DNA from: Gadus chalcogrammus
Taxonomy: Eukaryota > Chordata > Actinopteri > Gadiformes > Gadidae
DNA: 64,000 nucleotides
NCBI RefSeq assembly: GCF_026213295.1
Contig: NC_079417.1
Coordinates: 2,713,100 to 2,777,099 of the forward strand
Direction: 5' to 3'
Shown here: piece by piece, positions 52,339 to 64,000 of the stretch
Position numbering within the stretch: the first letter of the stretch is position 1
Layout of the letters: each line of letters starts with the position of its first letter
Position numbers and translations under genes: made by a program
The notes under the pieces: generated by a model
Seen by the model: the letters and a program-made list of their open reading frames with translations, nothing else
Told to the model about the DNA's origin: nothing
Databases searched by the model: none

Positions 52339-55300
52339 ATGGATATACAGGAACACAGTCTGGACACCGAAAGGTAAACTCAATGTTAGCCACGGCGGCT
52401 AATTAACATGCTAAGCTAACGTTACACACTAGGCCCGCTTTGAAAACACTTACAATACAAAATGATCACTACTTGTTTTGATCACTTTCTCATGCTATGG
52501 AAATAGAAAGTAACTTTAACCTAGAAGTATTTAAGCCAGAGGAGATAAATTCGGATTCAGTATGCAACATAAAGTTTGTTTCGAACAGTAGAAGCATAGA
52601 AAAGGTCACGACTTTTTTTTTCCCGATTCACGGACATAGAATGAGACCGTATGAGCAAATGTAATGAAATATATTAATAACAACCGGTTGATATCACTGG
52701 TAACACTTTTTATTATTATTATTAAGTGTTAAGTGTTGTACATCTAATATTCCTACTAATCGATACTTCTAACCCGCAGCAGCCAATCAAAACAAGAAGA
52801 AGAGGAGGGTGTGGGCATATCTGGAGGTAATTGAGTCCTACTTCATTCCATAGTCCACATGTCACTCACAGTTTCCTTGTTACCAAGTTAAACGCGGGTG
52901 TGTGTATTGTGTGTTCGGCGGTGCAGTGGGAGAGGAGCAGACGGCTGCGTTTGTCGACCACAACATCCAGTACCAGTTCCGCCCCGAAGGCTCGCAGGTA
53001 GTTAGTTATCTTTTTTATACGACTATCAATATAAAGAAACACATGTTTGTGTGTAGTTTGATTATGCCCTTGAGGAAGAGTTGTCAGTCGAACTCCTCTG
53101 TGTCAACGCACATCATGTAGTTTTAACATGTATAGTCACTATAGTGGCTATCGGCTATGGTGTTGACATTTACTTCTTGCCTCTACATTTCTGCCACTCA
53201 TGACTACTCATCTACTCTTATTGTTTAGACGTATTATATATGCTATACATATGTTGTATTATTAGGCTTATGTGAAACACACGCACACTACGCACACTAC
53301 TTTTTGAAAACAAACGAAAAGAACATCTGTCTCAACATGATTGGTGAGTGTACAACAGGAGTTTTAAGGATGCGTTAACTTGATGGAAGGTTTGAGGTAA
53401 TTGATGCAGCGATGTGGGTCATGTGATCTCAGGCTTGTTCGGGATTGGCTGGCGGCCGGCATCACATGTCAGTCATGCGGCTGGAGGGGAGGGGGGGGGA
53501 TCACATGATCAATTGGCTACAGTAGACATTAGTTGGAGCCAAAAGCCACCAGTGTTCTGATTGGTTGAGGCTGTGTGATACCGTCGAGGAGATAGAGGAT
53601 GCCATAATAGTGGCTATGACCCCAAGAACTTACAAAAACACATAGTGGCTCTACTACATTACCTTACATTTATCTATCTTATGCTTGTCTCCAAGGCGAC
53701 CTACAATTTGTGCATTCGACCATGAGGATACAACCCAGAAATTGCAATAATGATGCAAGCACATCAAATAAATAAAATAAGTGCACCCTGCTCCCTACCG
53801 ATGTTTCTATTCAACTGGATCTCTATCTTACCTGCTGTTCCAATAGTCAAATGCTCAAACAAGAAAGCCTTAATCGGCTGTTGAATCATGTTTGGCAGCG
53901 ACGATACGTCAGCTACGTCAGTTCGGCCTAGGATATGTAAGGATATGTAATCGAGCAGTTCTTCAATTACGTCATGATGCCGTTATATATGACGCCACGC
54001 CACGTCATGGCTACGAAGTCTGAGGGAAGTGTTTGGTCGGACTCGGGTCGTCGACGGTCGACGTTGCCGTCACCATCACGACGCTGAAGCAGCTCAGTGG
54101 TCCACACCAGTCCTACATCGCTTGGCTCCTTTCTCGTGATACCGCTGTTGCTCAAGGGATCAAAGGAACAGCTTTTGGCGTCCGGCCCTACTCTTAGTAA
54201 CTGTCTTATCTGTCCCCGTGGTCAGGTGACCTATCGCGTCGTCGCGGTAGCGGAGCCACAGCCGGAGACGAGGGACAACACGGCGGTGAGCGTCGTTTCC
54301 ACGGCAACCTTCGCCGGGGCTCCCCAGGTACGTCCCGTGTCCCGTGCTCTCGTTTAGTCTCGCTCGCTCGCTCACTCACTCACTCACTCACTCACTCACT
54401 CACTCACTCACTCACTCACTCACTCACTCACTCACTCACTCACTCACTCACTCACTCACTCACTCACTCACTCACTCACTCACTCACTCACTCACTCAGC
54501 GTGGTATCGCCCCTCCTCCAGAACACCTTCAGCGATGTCAGCCCAGTCGGTGGGGAGGCGCGCTTCACGTATTTTCCCGCCGCGGCAGTGAGCGATGTCC
54601 ACGCGACCTCCGACCCCTCTCTGACGCCGGCCGGAGGTGAAGTCCCTCGCTCGCTCTCTGTCCCCGGGGGTCACGCGTGTACGAGGCATTGTGTGTGTCC
54701 CCCCCCGCTCTCTGCTCTAACTCACTGTCTCTCGCCCTCGCTCCAGGTCAGTTCTATGTGATGATGAGTCCGTCTGATGTCATCCCCGCCGCCGGCAGGA
54801 ACCTAACGTCTCACGCGTACTCTCCGTGAGTGCTTCTATGATACTGCTATACTATTACCAATGCTGGTCTAGTACTGTCGTACTAGTGATAATTAGAGCT
54901 GTCAAGCGATTAAAATATTTAATCGTGATTAATCGCATTAATGTCATAGTTAACTCGCGATTAATCGCAAATTATTTTTCTATGCTAAATATCCCTTGAT
55001 TTTTTTGTTCCATAATTCTTCTCATTTTAATTCTCTTATCAACATGGTGAAGTGCATCGGCTTGCCTTGTGCAAATGATTTTTTATTGATAACAACATTG
55101 GCATGTACTGATCAAAACAGGACGATACAAAAAAAGAGCCTATAGTGCAATTAAACGACTGCTTTGAACAAATGTCATTTGAACATAGCAGTCAGGCTAC
55201 TGCTTCTTTGTTTTGAGCCAAAGAAAAAAAAAAAAATCTATCTTTTTTTTAAATAAAATAATTGCGTTAATCGCGCAATAATAATTTTAACGCCGTTAAA

Positions 55301-58300
55301 ATTGGTTTGCGTTAACGCCGTTCATAACGCGTTTAACTGACAGCTCTAGTGATAATACGTCTGACACGTTCTCCCTGCGAGTAATACTACTGCTAATACT
55401 AAGCTTAGACATATTCCACATTCTTTTGTACGAATAATACTACTGCTACCAACTTCACATTCTCCCTGTGAGAATGTGAATCCCCTAGCGCAGTCACCCG
55501 TAGCATTATACTACTACTTCTATAATGCTATGGGTGACTGCTCGAGGAGAACCCCTCTGTCTTTAGGACCCTGGGGCGAAGACGGCGTTAGTGATGAATA
55601 AATACCACCTCAGCCCTGTAATTCTCCTGCTCTTCCTCCTCGTCGTCATCATCCTCGCTAGGGTCACATGATGCCAATTACCACAGCTAACAAATTAACA
55701 GAGAAGCCACTGACATTCCTCGAGACATAAGGTCTAGAATATTAGGGTATGTCTGAAGCCTGGTCAGTAATGTTAATAACGTTCCTCAAGCCTCATTGTC
55801 AGTGAGGCTCATTGTTTTTTGTTGGTCCCTCCAATATGAGCAAATTTCATTTTCAGCAATTAAATTAACTGAGCTCGTAAAAGAAGTTAGCCAAAGCGTC
55901 TTACAATATTGGAGCGAAGCATTCTTAGCATGGGTGGGCGTGCTGGGAATTGAACCCCTAACATAAGCAGTGCCAATGCCGTTCTTTACCAGTGGGAATC
56001 AAACACTTAACCCTGGCCGTGCATTCTTTCGCAGTGTTTATAGAGTGATCTTCTATCCTTCTCATTTTAACATGTTTGTTATTTATTAAACTTCTATTTA
56101 CAGCTTTTTATTCCATTCATGATGACATACCGGGTTATATCTACCTAGCTCCAGTTCATGTGAGGGGAATAAACTTTTAATTGCGTTCCAATGAATGTGT
56201 TCAGTCTTGTTCAAAACAAGTGGCAGTAACCACACAACAAGATTGCATTTGTCTGCAAAAACACAGATAATTTCGCACTATTTTCGGCTTTGTGATTATT
56301 ATTATCTGATGTGCCGCCGCTGATAATATAAGCAATTATCTTATCAGCTGCTTCTGGCTGAGTAGTCTACGTGGAGGTTAACCTGTCAGCTACGCATCAC
56401 AGGTAGCCCATTGGAAATCTTTGGAAAGTAATTTAAAGTGTATTCCCTTAAATTGAACAGGAGCTAAGCTTTTGTAACTGGAAGTCAATAAAAGCATCCC
56501 GACAGAAAGCAAATGCTAACCCAGCAAACTCCCCTTTTTAGAAGAACGATGATGAATCTGTGATTAACCAACTTGCCTCATAAGACAGACGTGTCAATTT
56601 TTAGTGATATAAATATATATATACATTGATGCATGTATATTTTTATCTCATGTTGTAATGCAGTGTTATTGTTCTTGGAGTAATTAAAATTATATTTACA
56701 GAAATTGATAGTTGATATTTGAGTAATACCATTACCAATTCGATTTGCAAGTAACCTAAATTATATTTTGATTAATAACATTTTCAGAGAAGACGGCGCT
56801 GATCTACATGACGCAGCCTGGTGAGGACACAAATTATTAATTATTAATCATTACATCATCTGCATATACCTGACAAACCGGCCAATCAGATTAGAGCTCT
56901 GTTGCTGACTACGTTGAAGCAATAAAGGACGGCATTACGCTAAAGGGAGGTGCTAGCATCAAGCTACAGGAAGGTGTTAGCATCACTTCCAAGGAAAGTG
57001 TTTGCATTTTGATATGGAGGTTTTGGTGATGAATGAGAATCAAAGATGCTTGCTAAAAGCTCCTTTTAACAACAGTGTCCTTAATGTGTTATTGCAGCAG
57101 ATATATCAGCTGTTGACATTCTGCAGTTGCAGTCGTTCCACCTCAATAAATGTACATCATTTGGGCACCGGGCCTGACCACATAATTCTCTTCCGGGCAT
57201 GTGGGTGAATCTGTAATTCACTAAGGCACAAATATGACCAAAAAGTATTTCCATGTCAGAGATGTGGCTGAACAGGCCAGGTCAGGCTGGCGTAGCCGAG
57301 ATGATTTGTGTGGAGGCTTTTCGTGTGCTTAAACAGAGATGTATTTGTAGTGCGCCATCTTGGCAGAGCGTGCCGGAGAATCCATTATCTGCTGGAAACG
57401 CCATTAGATGCATAAAGAAACAGTAAGGTTGCTATCTCCTGGAAGATGGCAGCAGAAAGTACAAATATGTACAACCCCTGATGAATTATTACCGTTCCTT
57501 TCCGAGGCTGAAATATGTCCCCTCTTCTGTAGCCAGAATGGGACTTACAGATGGGTGTGAGACCTGAGGTGAACTCCTCTACATGTGTTAACTTGTAGTA
57601 TCATTGGACCTCTACTTTTGTTTCTTTGAGTGTCTGGACTTGGAGTTGAGTTTGCCTTAACCTCCAATTTTGGTTTCTTCTATAGTTCAATTAAACATTC
57701 AATGTTGCTACTGCATTTCTGTGATTAAGATATCACTATAGTAGTATTTAATTGGTACTACAATAGATACTTCTTTAGTGTGTAGAGGATACTACATAAG
57801 ATACCAATACACTGTGTTACCTGTTCAGTGGTGATTATTTCCCATGATGCACTGCTTCTCCCAGGACATTAACACCAGACCGCAACCTTAACCAGACCCT
57901 GAGACTAACCTAACCCGTTATCTAGCTAAACTAAACCAATACATAACCTTAACCATTCCCTATGCATCATGGGAGACCTGTATTTAGTTTCACCTTATTC
58001 TGCAGGGCTACTATGAATATTCAGAACTGTCGTTATAAACATTCATATGCTCACATCATTTAATGACGGAGTTGTAGTTGTAGGCCCAATCCCATTTCTA
58101 CCCCTACCCTTCCCCTTACCCCTCCCTCTTGTTTTGAAGGGGTAAGGGGAGGGGGAAGGGGTAGAAATGGGGTTGGGCCTTAATGTACTTCCTTCCTGGT
58201 CGTAGGAAGATGGAGGGGGCGCGGACCCCGCGTGACCAGAAGAGGAGAGCGCAACATAACGAAGGTTTGTGATTGGTGCTCTAGATCAGTGGTTTTCCAA

Positions 58301-60982
58301 CTGGGTCACCGACCACAAGCGGGTCGACCGCAGGGGACCAAGTGTCACGTCCCCCCCAAACGCGGCGAGTTCGTCCAGCAATTGGTTGCGCACCTGTGAC
58401 ATTTTTGAAGTTCCACCTGCAGAGTCCTCGGACTAACATCCACGGCATCGCTATGACAAACTGGCGTCGATAAAACTCACCGCCGTTCGTGGAGTGCCTG
58501 TACCATTCAGGTATGGGCACATCAAGGCAGCTATAAATGACGCTTGAAGCTCCAGAGCTACACCACGACTTGTCTTGTAAATATTCACCAGGCGATTTCA
58601 CTTCCCTTCCATCTGGAAGGATTAGGTGTTCTCTGGACGGCCACCAGAGGCTGCTGTGGAGCTGTCTGGAGTTTACTCAAGCTAATGACAACAGGCTGGG
58701 AGGGTTTAACGTGTGGAGTTTAAAGATAGACTTTTCATTCAGATTAAATCATACCAGCTGGTGTTTATGACAACATACATGGTGTATCTTTTCTAGATCA
58801 AATTTGGCATGTGGCCCTTCTGACGAGAATTAGTTACTCGTTTCTATTAACGTTCGATAAACTGTAGGGGTGTGAAAAATAATCGAGTCTTTGATGCATC
58901 GTGATTCTCGCTAGAACGATTCTGTCTCGATGCAAATAAATTAATAATCAGAATTAATTTTATTTAATTTTTGGCCTGCTGCAACATTCTGTTCGCCAGA
59001 GAGGGATAATTTTTGTAATTTTAAAATTATTGAATTTTAAGTGTGTATTGGCGAATCTGATTTGTCTTGACAGGATTGCGATTCAGCCTATGCATAGCAT
59101 GCGCGCAAACTCACAAACAGACACAAGAACTCCTCCTAATTCAAGAGCAGCTTTTCCTTTAATGACATAGAAAAGAAAGATTAGAAATAAAAGAAAACTG
59201 AAAAACTGAAAATAACGCATGGAAATGTACATAAACAAATTTGTTGCATCGATAATCGCTTCAGAATCGAATCGTTGACCTCATAATCGGAATCGAATCG
59301 TGAGGTGCCAAGATATTCCCACCCCTAAATCAAAGGTTAAATCGGGGTGTGCTTGCATTGTAGTGGAGCGGCGGCGCAGAGACAAGATCAACAACTGGAT
59401 CGTCAGCTTGTCCCAGATCATCCCCGACTGTACGCTGGACAGCACCAAGACCGGCGCGGTGAGACCACACCCCTGCCCAGCCATGGTCGACTTCCTGCGC
59501 GGTTCCCCGCTCTGACCCCTGACTTCCTGATTTCAGAGTAAAGGCGGTATCCTCTCCAAGGCGTGTGACTACATCACGGACCTGCGGAAGAAGAACCAGC
59601 AGCTGGCGCAGGACCTGAAGGAGATGGAGCGCATCCAGACGGACAACCAGCTCTACAGACAGCAGGTAGCATGGAGCTAGCAGCTAGCAAGACAGACAGC
59701 AGGTAGCATGGAGCTAGCAGCTAGCAAGACAGACAGCAGGTAGCATGGAGCTAGCAGCTAGCACGACAGACAGCAGGTGGCATGGAGCTAGCAGCTAGCA
59801 AGACAGACAGCAGGTAGGATGGAGCCAGCAGCTAGCAGCTAGCACAACAGACAGCAGGTGGCATGGAGCTAGCAGCTAGCATGACAGACAGTAGGTAGCA
59901 TGTAGCTAGCAGCTAGCGTGACAGACAGCGGGTGGCATGGAGCTAGCAGCTAGCACGACAGACAGAAGGTGGCATGGAGCTAGCAGCTAGCACGACAGAC
60001 AGAAGGTGGCATGGAGCTAGCAGCTAGCACGACAGACGGAAGGTGACATGGAGCTAGCAGTTAGTACAACAGACAGCAGGTGGCATGGAGCTAGCAGCTA
60101 GCATGACAGATAGCGGGTGGCATGGAGCTAGCAGCTAGCGCGACAGACAGAAGGTGACATTGAGCTAGCAGCTAGTACAACAGACAGCAGGTGGCATGGA
60201 GCTAGCAGCTAGCATGACAGACAGTAGGTAGCATGGAGTTAGCAGCTAACATGACAGACAGCGGGTGGCATGGAGCTAGCAGCTAGCACGACAGACAGAA
60301 GGTGGCATGGATGTAGCAACTAGCACGACAGACAGAAGGTGGCATGCTAGGCTAGCCATCAGCATGACCGACAGCAAGTATTGCTGGCGTGACGGGCGGC
60401 CGCTCGACGCAAGCCATGTTTGCTCGGAGCTCCGCTAAACACATCTCCCCTCCTACCGTCCCCGTCCCCCGAGAGTTTCATACATCTACAAACATAAACA
60501 AACATTAGTTCTAAGGCGACACTTCATAATAAGTTGATGGGTCCTTCTGCAAAGACCTTTTTGAAAAATGACAGTCAAGTGTTTTCCCAGAGCGAGCTGC
60601 CAAGCCACATTTCACCACCTGTCGGCGCATGGCGAGGATTAGGCGCTCTCCGAGTCTGTGGTTCCCGGTCCCATCAGCAGAAGGAGCTACTCCCTCCGTC
60701 TGGGTCCTCGTAACTCCTGGAGGAGCGAGGAGGACCAACGCGTTTCAGCCGTGCAACCCGTTAGCCTAGCAGTGCTGCGCCGTGTAGCTCAATGAAGAGA
60801 GAAGCGGGGCGCTGACGTAGCATCGTCATAGCGCAGCCCCTTGATGACTCGCCGCCAGGTGAGCTAGCTGTGTTGTGTTTTGCGTCGTGCAGGTCGAGGA
60901 GCTGAGGAGTGAGAACGCCCTGCTCCGGGCCCAGCTGCAACACAACGGCATCCAGATCGAGGGCGACACGCCCCCGCAGTGA
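52339..60982 (+). CDS. usf2: Upstream stimulatory factor 2 (bHLH-leucine zipper)
   Basis: Nuclear transcription factor that binds CACGTG E-boxes as a dimer with itself or USF1. Ten exons in phase: 52339-52373, 52780-52826, 52927-52997, 54226-54327, 54522-54636, 54747-54825, 58206-58264, 59364-59458, 59537-59665 and 60893-60982, giving 273 residues, shorter than human USF2 (346). USF2-like segments: FVDHNIQYQFRPE, VTYRVV, then the USF-specific region GGEARFTYFP and GQFYVMMSP. The basic region and helix 1 read RRAQHNEVERRRRDKINNWI, with the His/Glu/Arg that read the E-box. Helix 2 is SKGGILSKACDYI. The zipper continues to VEELRSENALLRAQL. 'HNIQYQF' and 'EARF.YFP' favour USF2 over USF1. The exon-2 acceptor is a NAGNAG (cagcag). 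Exon 9 ends in a donor-copying minisatellite. Confidence 0.93.
54369..54498. repeat. (CACT)n tetranucleotide filling usf2 intron 4
   Basis: About 32 units take up two thirds of the 194-base intron (54328-54521) and end some 23 bases before the exon-5 acceptor. Confidence 0.95.
54894..55348. mobile_element. 455-bp hAT MITE with 8-bp TSD, usf2 intron 6
   Basis: Termini TAGAGCTGTCA and TGACAGCTCTA. GTGATAAT is duplicated at 54886-54893 and 55349-55356. It carries subterminal 'attaatcgc' and 'gcgttaacgc' repeats. No coding capacity. Confidence 0.9.
55357..56787. other. usf2 intron 6, no further gene
   Basis: AT-rich intron sequence. Paired 'aatactactgcta' segments lie near 55383 and 55436. No recognisable coding or RNA features up to the candidate cassette exon at 56788. 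Confidence 0.3.
56788..56820 (+). other. usf2: Candidate 33-bp cassette exon of usf2
   Basis: Flanked by TTTTCAG and GTGAGG. It is 33 bases long, in the same phase (2) as the exon 6/exon 7 junction. Inclusion would add 11 codons and read PEDGADLHDAAW-KMEG without a stop. There is no counterpart in the human USF2 protein as I know it. Confidence 0.4.
58082..58181. mobile_element. Palindromic 'GGCCCAATCCCATTTCTACC' MITE, usf2 intron 6
   Basis: An approximately 100-base near-perfect inverted repeat centred on 'cttgttttgaagg', ending only about 24 bases before the exon-7 acceptor (58205). Same family as in etfb intron 5. Confidence 0.85.
58865..59327. mobile_element. MITE with TAGGGGTG ends, usf2 intron 7
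   Basis: Starts TAGGGGTGTGAAAAATAATC and ends CCCACCCCTA. It is rich in 'aatcgaatcg' motifs near both ends, as in a common fish hAT-type MITE. The target duplication is not clear. It ends about 36 bases before the bHLH exon. Confidence 0.65.
59655..60375 (+). repeat. 37-bp minisatellite seeded at usf2 exon 9 donor
   Basis: About 19-20 units. The first unit starts inside exon 9 (ACAGACAGCAG|GTAGCATGG, donor at 59666). Later units keep the arrangement ACAGACAGCAGGTGGCATGG followed by AGCTAGCAGCTAGCA. Nearly every unit thus contains a donor-like AG|GTAGCA, AG|GTGGCA or AG|GTGACA. Confidence 0.93.
60376..60892. other. Rest of usf2 intron 9
   Basis: GC-moderate sequence with an open minus-strand stretch at 60738-60511 that I cannot assign. 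It includes 'cgttagcctagc' near 60760. No supported gene. Confidence 0.3.
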
Positions 60983-61912
60983 GGCCCCGCCCGCCCTGAC
61001 ATCACCGTGACAACGAGGCCAGCAGCAGCAGCAGAGCCTGAGGCGACAGGCTGACACACCAGACTATGAGGAACAGCACTCCCCTCGTCCTCAACTCAAC
61101 CAGACTCCAGCCAGCCGGTCTCCGCAGCCCGGCTCCTGTTCCCCACCCTGCCGGCTCGCCCTCCCCCACCTCGAACCCTTTCCCTCCTACGACTCCTGGA
61201 GAAGCAGAAGCAGGATGTGGAGGAGGGGATCAACTCCACAACCCCCCCCCCCCCCCTCCCTTCTACTCTTCCACCCTCTCCCATCCCTCAGCTCCTCCTC
61301 CCCACCCCCTCTTCACTCCTCCTCCGCCCCCCCCCACACCAGAGCATCTCTGCCGATATCACCGTGGACTCATGGACTTGTGGTGTGTTACTAAGTATGT
61401 TTTATTTGTTTTTTATTATATAATGTTTTATTTTTTACCTCCATATTATCAATTTCCTACAGGTTTATTTTCAGCTTTTCTTGGTTTAATTTATTAGTCG
61501 CTTGTTGGCACAGTAGCAGCTGGAGAAGCTGTTTGTGTATCAGAACGCTGTTTCGTGGCCACAGCTAATGTCTAGATAGAGCTACATGCTAACACTGCTA
61601 AAGGCTAACGCTCTTGTACCATCGGGTTGAGGAGCCTCACACACCTGCTCTAAACACACTGATCAATAACTGATTAACTCTATGCTGGCCTTTGGTTGTA
61701 AAGCTAACGTAACGTGTAGACCCCCCCCCCCCCCCCCCCCCCCAAATTTGTTAGGGTTACTGGACTTTGGGGCTCAGAACCCGGTCGGCACAACACCGTG
61801 CGTGTTCCAAGCTCTCCAGGATGAAGGGGGTTAGAACAGAGAAGTGCAAGGTCATGGAAGCCTGCTCCCAAGGTCGCAGATGTTAACAGAGTGATGGAGG
61901 GAACTAAATAAA
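60983..61912 (+). other. usf2: usf2 3' UTR with candidate polyadenylation signal
   Basis: C-rich 3' UTR (poly-C runs at 61245-61257 and 61721-61743), then AATAAA at 61907-61912. The open C-rich frames here are low-complexity, not genes. Confidence 0.5.
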
Positions 61913-61949
61913 GGTGAGCTTTTGTTCTTACAACTGAAGGGAACAAATC

Positions 61950-64000
61950 CCAGCTGTTGGCTCTATTTTAGTCTCGCAATACTTCAAATACTTCAAGTGC
62001 TACCGAGCGACCCCCTGGGGAATGGTGGTGCTCAAACACTTTCTGCCCCAGCACGGAGGAGAAGGAGATGAGGAGAAATCTCATCCGCCAAGGTACAAAA
62101 TAAAGAAATATTTTCTGAGTGTGGAATCTTTGAAATGTCTCTTGCCGGCAAGGTACACAGTAAACATAATTGGTTTTCCCAACTGGTAGGCAAATATTGT
62201 GTGTTTGATGATGGCTCTGAACACGGCAAACTTGTTTGTCGTCGGGCGGGGTGCGAGGTCGCTTATGGAGCGTGGTTCATCTGTATTCAGAGGATACGTC
62301 TGGGTGTACTGTACCGGCTGAACCACACAGACCTCGGGTTTGTAGCCACAACCCGAAGGTATCCTACCCTCTAGGGTATTCAGGAAGCTCTGGTGCTTTG
62401 CTCGTCCAGTGATTACGTGTGGCTACCCAAACGAGGCTGGAGATAGATTTGTCTGGGGATGTTATTTCATTTGATTCCAAACATTGTATGAATGTGTTTC
62501 TGGGATCAGTGCTCCCAACCTATTTACAAGTGATTTCAAGACCAGCTTTTTACAGTATAATTATAATATAAGAAGAAAATGGGGTTGTTTTTCATTTGTG
62601 ATAATTAAACTGAATTAAACAAATTAAGTGAATTTTAGGGAATACATACTTTCAACTCCACTCAAATTTCCTTAACTCTTAATTTCTTGAAGCCACGTGG
62701 ATAAAATCATACCATTACAAATATGAAATAGATATCATACCAGTCCTTAATTTGGGGTGGCTTAAAGCAGTTTTTTGTTATTGGTTTTCCAGCAGCTACA
62801 CTCCGTATTGCAGATCAGTATTGGTTTTAATATGGGTAGATGTTGAATGAGTTGTCCAAAATTGTTTGTCCCAATTAAAATAAAATCACTTATTCTGTGT
62901 AAATCTTAACCCCAAAAAGTAGTTGCTTTTGGCCTTGCCCAAAACAAGTGGTAGTGATTGGCTTCCTAGGACGGAGCCACCAGAGCTTGAGTAGGAAGAC
63001 TAATGAACGGGTGTGAAAAAAATATCTACCAAGACTCTTCAGCCAAACACACCATGAGGTGGAGCTTGATACCCTCCATTGAAACTCAGAACCATTTGTT
63101 CAGAGCTGACGTTATTTCCATTAGATCGATAAATGATAATCCTGAGGTAAGATGATCAAACAACACGACAAAAGCCAGATTCAACTTTGGTTTGAGGCAT
63201 TGAAGTACATGTCATGCTAGTAAAGGAGTAGAACTAAAAAATATTTTTTTTCCAATATGAAGAGCAATATCAACCCAAAGTCAAATCTTCCTTTTCGCCC
63301 CTTTGACTTAAATTTGACTTAAATATGAGTATGATGATAATTTAATGTCTTCATATTGTACCCTAGACAAAACCGTGACTATTCAATTATTGTATGATAC
63401 ACTAAATCAACCAGACCTAATGCAGTGAGAGCTGGGAGAGTCTGCAGTGGCCCTTGGTAGGTGTTGGAGGTTCTGGCAGACTTTGTAAGGTCATGAGGCC
63501 AATTATCATGAATCAAACTTATTCTGACTGCATCAGGTATGTTCAATTGTAATTATGTTAATTATGCAACTGTCATGGCAATTCCTTTATGAGATATTGC
63601 ATCTGGGACAGATCAGACGCGAAGAACATGCAATAGTTGTAGAATCTTTTTTATGTATGCTTATACCGTCTCCTCAGAGTGAGCCATGAACACAGATCCC
63701 CCCCCCCCCCTCCAGAAGTCTGTCCTTACATCACAGGTGGGAAAGGTTAACCTAAAAACAGGGGTTCACACCAAGCAGAAGTAGCCTATGCATAAGGGCT
63801 CTCTGCTTTCTTACGACAAATGCTGAGCCTAATTCCCCCCTCTGTTAAGTTCAAGGCAGGCTAAAGATAACAAATGAGGTGGCTGGATACCATATCATGA
63901 GAAAAAAAACGCTAAAATAAGGTAAAAGAAAAAACACATAGGCCTATGGATTTTCCATTGCCCAACACATGTCACCCGCTCTCATTGTTTACATGTCAGA
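61950..64000. other. No gene recognised
   Basis: An inverted pair 'ctcatccgccaaggtacaaaataaag' / 'cttgccggcaaggtacacagtaaac' lies near 62085-62165. The open stretch 62135-62374 has no recognisable content. The rest is AT-rich intergenic DNA to the window end. Confidence 0.3.

Noticed and set aside
61066..61497. 143-codon proline-rich ORF after usf2
   Set aside because: C-rich 3' UTR sequence lying between the usf2 stop and its polyadenylation signal. No domain.
62135..62374. Small gene downstream of usf2
   Set aside because: No recognisable domain and no splice partners. Only a short inverted pair nearby.

Overview
Teleost fish genomic DNA: intron-rich multi-exon genes, very dense AC/TG and AG microsatellites, fish-type NLR exons and many hAT, Harbinger and LINE relics. 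The extreme short-tandem-repeat load next to NLR genes would suit a gadiform (cod-like) fish, but that is an inference. The sequence looks nuclear. I see no rRNA, tRNA or CRISPR.

Layout. (1) 1-6 kb: a 3' LINE fragment, a 27-bp minisatellite and a hAT transposase relic. (2) 6.3-15.6 kb, + strand: a complete fish NLRC3-like NLR gene (FISNA, NACHT, three LRR exons, PRY/SPRY) with a Harbinger element nested inside a hAT in intron 4. (3) 14.86-20.48 kb: a 2.81-kb tandem duplication carrying the last (SPRY) exon and its 3' flank, leaving an orphan SPRY copy. (4) 21.7-38.4 kb, + strand: a segmental duplication holding two Siglec-like immunoglobulin receptors. The first has a lysine in its membrane segment and a very short tail. 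The second has four C2 domains, an uncharged membrane segment and a cytoplasmic ITIM. They look like a paired activating/inhibitory receptor set. (5) 39.6-45.9 kb, - strand: a VSIG10L-like membrane protein (Ig, Ig, Ig, FN3, TM, cytoplasmic tail). (6) 47.3-51.4 kb, - strand: etfb, the electron transfer flavoprotein beta subunit. (7) 52.3-61.0 kb, + strand: usf2, a bHLH-leucine-zipper transcription factor, head-to-head with etfb. (8) 61-64 kb: the usf2 3' UTR, then unassigned sequence.

The order Siglec-like / VSIG10L / ETFB / USF2 unites neighbours that in human lie in two separate parts of 19q13 (MAG-CD22 near USF2; CD33-type Siglecs near VSIG10L-ETFB). Two minisatellites, in usf2 and in the VSIG10L-like gene, begin exactly at a 5' splice site and have copied that donor many times. 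I chose exon boundaries by hand from splice consensus and reading phase. Each of the five gene models gives a fully open, phase-consistent reading frame, although a few individual junctions are uncertain and are marked as such.
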